Shown piece by piece: positions 31,262 to 32,505 of a stretch of DNA of 32,505 bases. The notes beneath the pieces are model-generated. The model was not told the DNA's origin and ran no database searches. It was given only the letters and a program-made list of their open reading frames with translations. The position numbers and the translations under genes were made by a program. The stretch comes from Flavobacteriaceae bacterium UBA2765 (GTDB lineage: Bacteria > Bacteroidota > Bacteroidia > Flavobacteriales > Flavobacteriaceae): assembly GCA_002352665.1 (NCBI GenBank), contig DEIV01000140.1, forward strand, positions 14,435 to 46,939, in the 5' to 3' direction. Each line of letters starts with the position of its first letter. Within the stretch, counting starts at the first letter, position 1.

Positions 31262-31759
31262 ATGGAACGCTCAATAATTCTTACCAATACAGAAATTCAA
31301 CATAAACTGAAAAGAATTGCCTTTCAAATTTATGAAAACAATGCCAATCAAAAAGAAATTGTAATTGCGGGTATCACAACAAATGGGTTTTTATTGGCGA
31401 AAAAATTAAAATCAATTTTAGAAGAAATCTCTCCAATTAAGGTGATTGTTTGCGAGGTTAAAATGGATAAGAAAAACCCTTTAAAAACTATTGAAACTTC
31501 TGTATTAGAAAAAGATTATAAAAACAAATCATTGGTTTTGGTGGATGATGTACTTAGCTCAGGTAGTACCTTAATGTACGCGGTTAAACACTTTTTAAAT
31601 GTTTCTTTAAAACAATTTCAAACGGCGGTATTGGTGAATAGAAATCATAAAAAATATCCAATTAAGGCCGATTTTAAGGGGCTTTCTCTTTCAACCTCTC
31701 TACAAGAGCATATTACAGTTGAAATTGAAGGTAAAAAAATAATAGCTTATTTGAATTGA
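31262..31759 (+). CDS. Phosphoribosyltransferase (PyrR/type I PRTase-like)
   Basis: From ATG 31262 a 165-aa type I phosphoribosyltransferase. The PRPP-binding motif is LVLVDDVLSSGSTLMYAV (about residues 94-111), the flexible part contains ICEVKMDKKNP-like VCEVKMDKK, and the N-terminal IAGITTNGFLLAKKL is the usual first loop. It joins a base to PRPP or acts as a regulator in the manner of PyrR. Substrate cannot be told. A TTG at 31223 would add 13 residues without family similarity, so I prefer the ATG. It ends seven bases before the convergent shikimate kinase. Confidence 0.85.
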   Translation: MERSIILTNTEIQHKLKRIAFQIYENNANQKEIVIAGITTNGFLLAKKLKSILEEISPIKVIVCEVKMDKKNPLKTIETSVLEKDYKNKSLVLVDDVLSSGSTLMYAVKHFLNVSLKQFQTAVLVNRNHKKYPIKADFKGLSLSTSLQEHITVEIEGKKIIAYLN

Positions 31760-31766
31760 TAAGACT

Positions 31767-32285
31767 CTAATTTATCAGGCCAAGAATCTCTTTTGCAATT
31801 TCTTTTTTTGTTTTATTATCACTAATTATAATGTGTTTGGCTTTTTCATAAAAAGGGGATCTTTCAAATAGATGTTTGGCAATAAATTCTTTTAATTTAT
31901 CCGTGGATATGTTGGAAATTAATGGTCTGGTTATTTTATTTTTAACTCTAGATAACCTATCATATATATTTTGTAATGAATACTTTAAGTAAAATGAAAT
32001 TCCAATTTTATTTATGATTTCCATATTATTACCATAACAAGGTGTCCCACCACCTAGAGCTAAAATGAATTTTTCATTATTATTCATTAATTCTTCAAGG
32101 TATATTGTTTCTTTTTTCCTAAAATATATTTCACCTTTGGATTTAAAGATTTCAATAATACTTAAATTTTCCTGTTTAACTATATAATCATCTAAGTCAA
32201 TAAATGTCATTTGCAGCTCTTTTGCCATTTTTTTACCTATAGTTGACTTACCACTTGCCATATATCCCAACAATATAATCTTCAT
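31767..32285 (-). CDS. aroK: Shikimate kinase
   Basis: A 172-aa kinase that phosphorylates shikimate at the 3-OH, the fifth step of chorismate synthesis. Walker A is GYMASGKS (residues 7-14). The shikimate-binding D-x-D pattern is FIDLDDYI (29-36), R57 in YFRKKE follows, and LALGGGTPCYGN holds the GGG motif. RPLI and RSPFYEKAKHIII complete the lid and C-terminal region. Length is standard. It is convergent with the phosphoribosyltransferase gene and has no operon partners here. Confidence 0.93.
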   Translation of the reverse strand: MKIILLGYMASGKSTIGKKMAKELQMTFIDLDDYIVKQENLSIIEIFKSKGEIYFRKKETIYLEELMNNNEKFILALGGGTPCYGNNMEIINKIGISFYLKYSLQNIYDRLSRVKNKITRPLISNISTDKLKEFIAKHLFERSPFYEKAKHIIISDNKTKKEIAKEILGLIN

Positions 32286-32351
32286 AAAAAATTGATTTTT
32301 AGCATATTAATTTGTGGAACAAATATCGTAGAAATTTTTTTATAAAATACC

Positions 32352-32381
32352 TTGTGGAATAAATATTAGATATTATATTTG
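32352..32381 (+). promoter_or_regulatory. Promoter of tRNA-Lys
   Basis: TTG at 32352-32354 and TATATTTG at 32374-32381 with 19 bases between them match the Bacteroidota consensus. Transcription would start about ten bases before the mature tRNA. Confidence 0.65.
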
Positions 32382-32397
32382 CAACCTCAAAATGAAT

Positions 32398-32470
32398 GAC
32401 CTGGTAGCTCAGTTGGTAGAGCATCTCCCTTTTAAGGAGAGGGTTCTGGGTTCGAGCCCCAGCCCGGTCA
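32398..32470 (+). tRNA. tRNA-Lys (anticodon UUU)
   Basis: A 73-nucleotide cloverleaf without encoded CCA. The acceptor arms GACCTGG and CCCGGTC pair with one G-T. The D arm contains AGCTCAGTTGGTAGAGC. The anticodon stem TCTCC/GGAGA encloses the loop CTTTTAA, giving anticodon TTT. The T arm is CTGGG TTCGAGC CCCAG, and the discriminator base is A. A matching promoter lies just upstream. Confidence 0.95.
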
Positions 32471-32505
32471 CAAAAAGGCACCATATAAAAAAGTTAAGCT
32501 GTTTT

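Noticed and set aside
32299..32484. 61-codon minus-strand frame over the tRNA
   Set aside because: It is antisense to tRNA-Lys, a common false frame.

Overview
The window is AT-rich chromosomal DNA from a member of the Bacteroidota, most likely a marine or soil Flavobacteriaceae. The evidence is a secreted protein with a type IX secretion-type C-terminal tail, promoters of the TTG-N19/20-TAnnTTTG type, DUF4251 and DUF4252 lipoproteins, a fused E1 alpha/beta oxoacid dehydrogenase and an EF-G-like GTPase typical of that group. No integrase, transposase or phage structural gene is visible.

Layout. 1-2203: two overlapping DEAD-box RNA helicase genes; the second carries an in-frame TAA that cuts off its C-terminal RNA-binding domain. 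2485-2709: a VF530-family DNA-binding protein. 2720-12620: an accessory island, read here as a defence island. Its left module (about 2725-6690) holds an AAA15 ATPase plus RloB pair (AbiL type; the RloB frame has no ATG), a broken unknown gene, a four-helix membrane protein and a 64-aa protein. Its right module (about 6560-12560) holds an AbiEi-like/Fic fusion protein on the minus strand. Divergent from it is a tight four-gene operon: a self-cleaving S24 repressor, a PycTM-like membrane effector, a Pycsar-type nucleotide cyclase with an AGS-C domain, and a DUF2188 protein. Copies of the same composite non-coding repeat bound and separate the two modules. 12622-32505 is mostly housekeeping: DUF4251 lipoprotein, Bcr/CflA-like exporter, a CPXCG-type mini-protein, EF-G-like GTPase, oxoacid dehydrogenase E1, Lrp regulator, M14 carboxypeptidase, HTH regulator, M1 aminopeptidase, an ECF sigma/DUF4252 operon, S41 peptidase, TSP3/CARDB/T9SS secreted protein, S4 RNA-binding protein, TPMT-like methyltransferase, phosphoribosyltransferase, shikimate kinase and tRNA-Lys(UUU).

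The most interesting part is 6.5-12.6 kb. I read the S24-PycTM-PycC-DUF2188 operon as a Pycsar anti-phage system under a built-in, damage-cleavable LexA/CI-type repressor. A 31-bp near-perfect palindrome just upstream of the repressor is the likely operator. The neighbouring Fic gene fuses an antitoxin-type DNA-binding domain to an AMP-transferase-type toxin domain and has an array of six TTGCAC-like repeats in and before its 5' end. The two divergent units share one 323-bp control region. All functional statements are inferred from sequence motifs and family knowledge; no searches were run.
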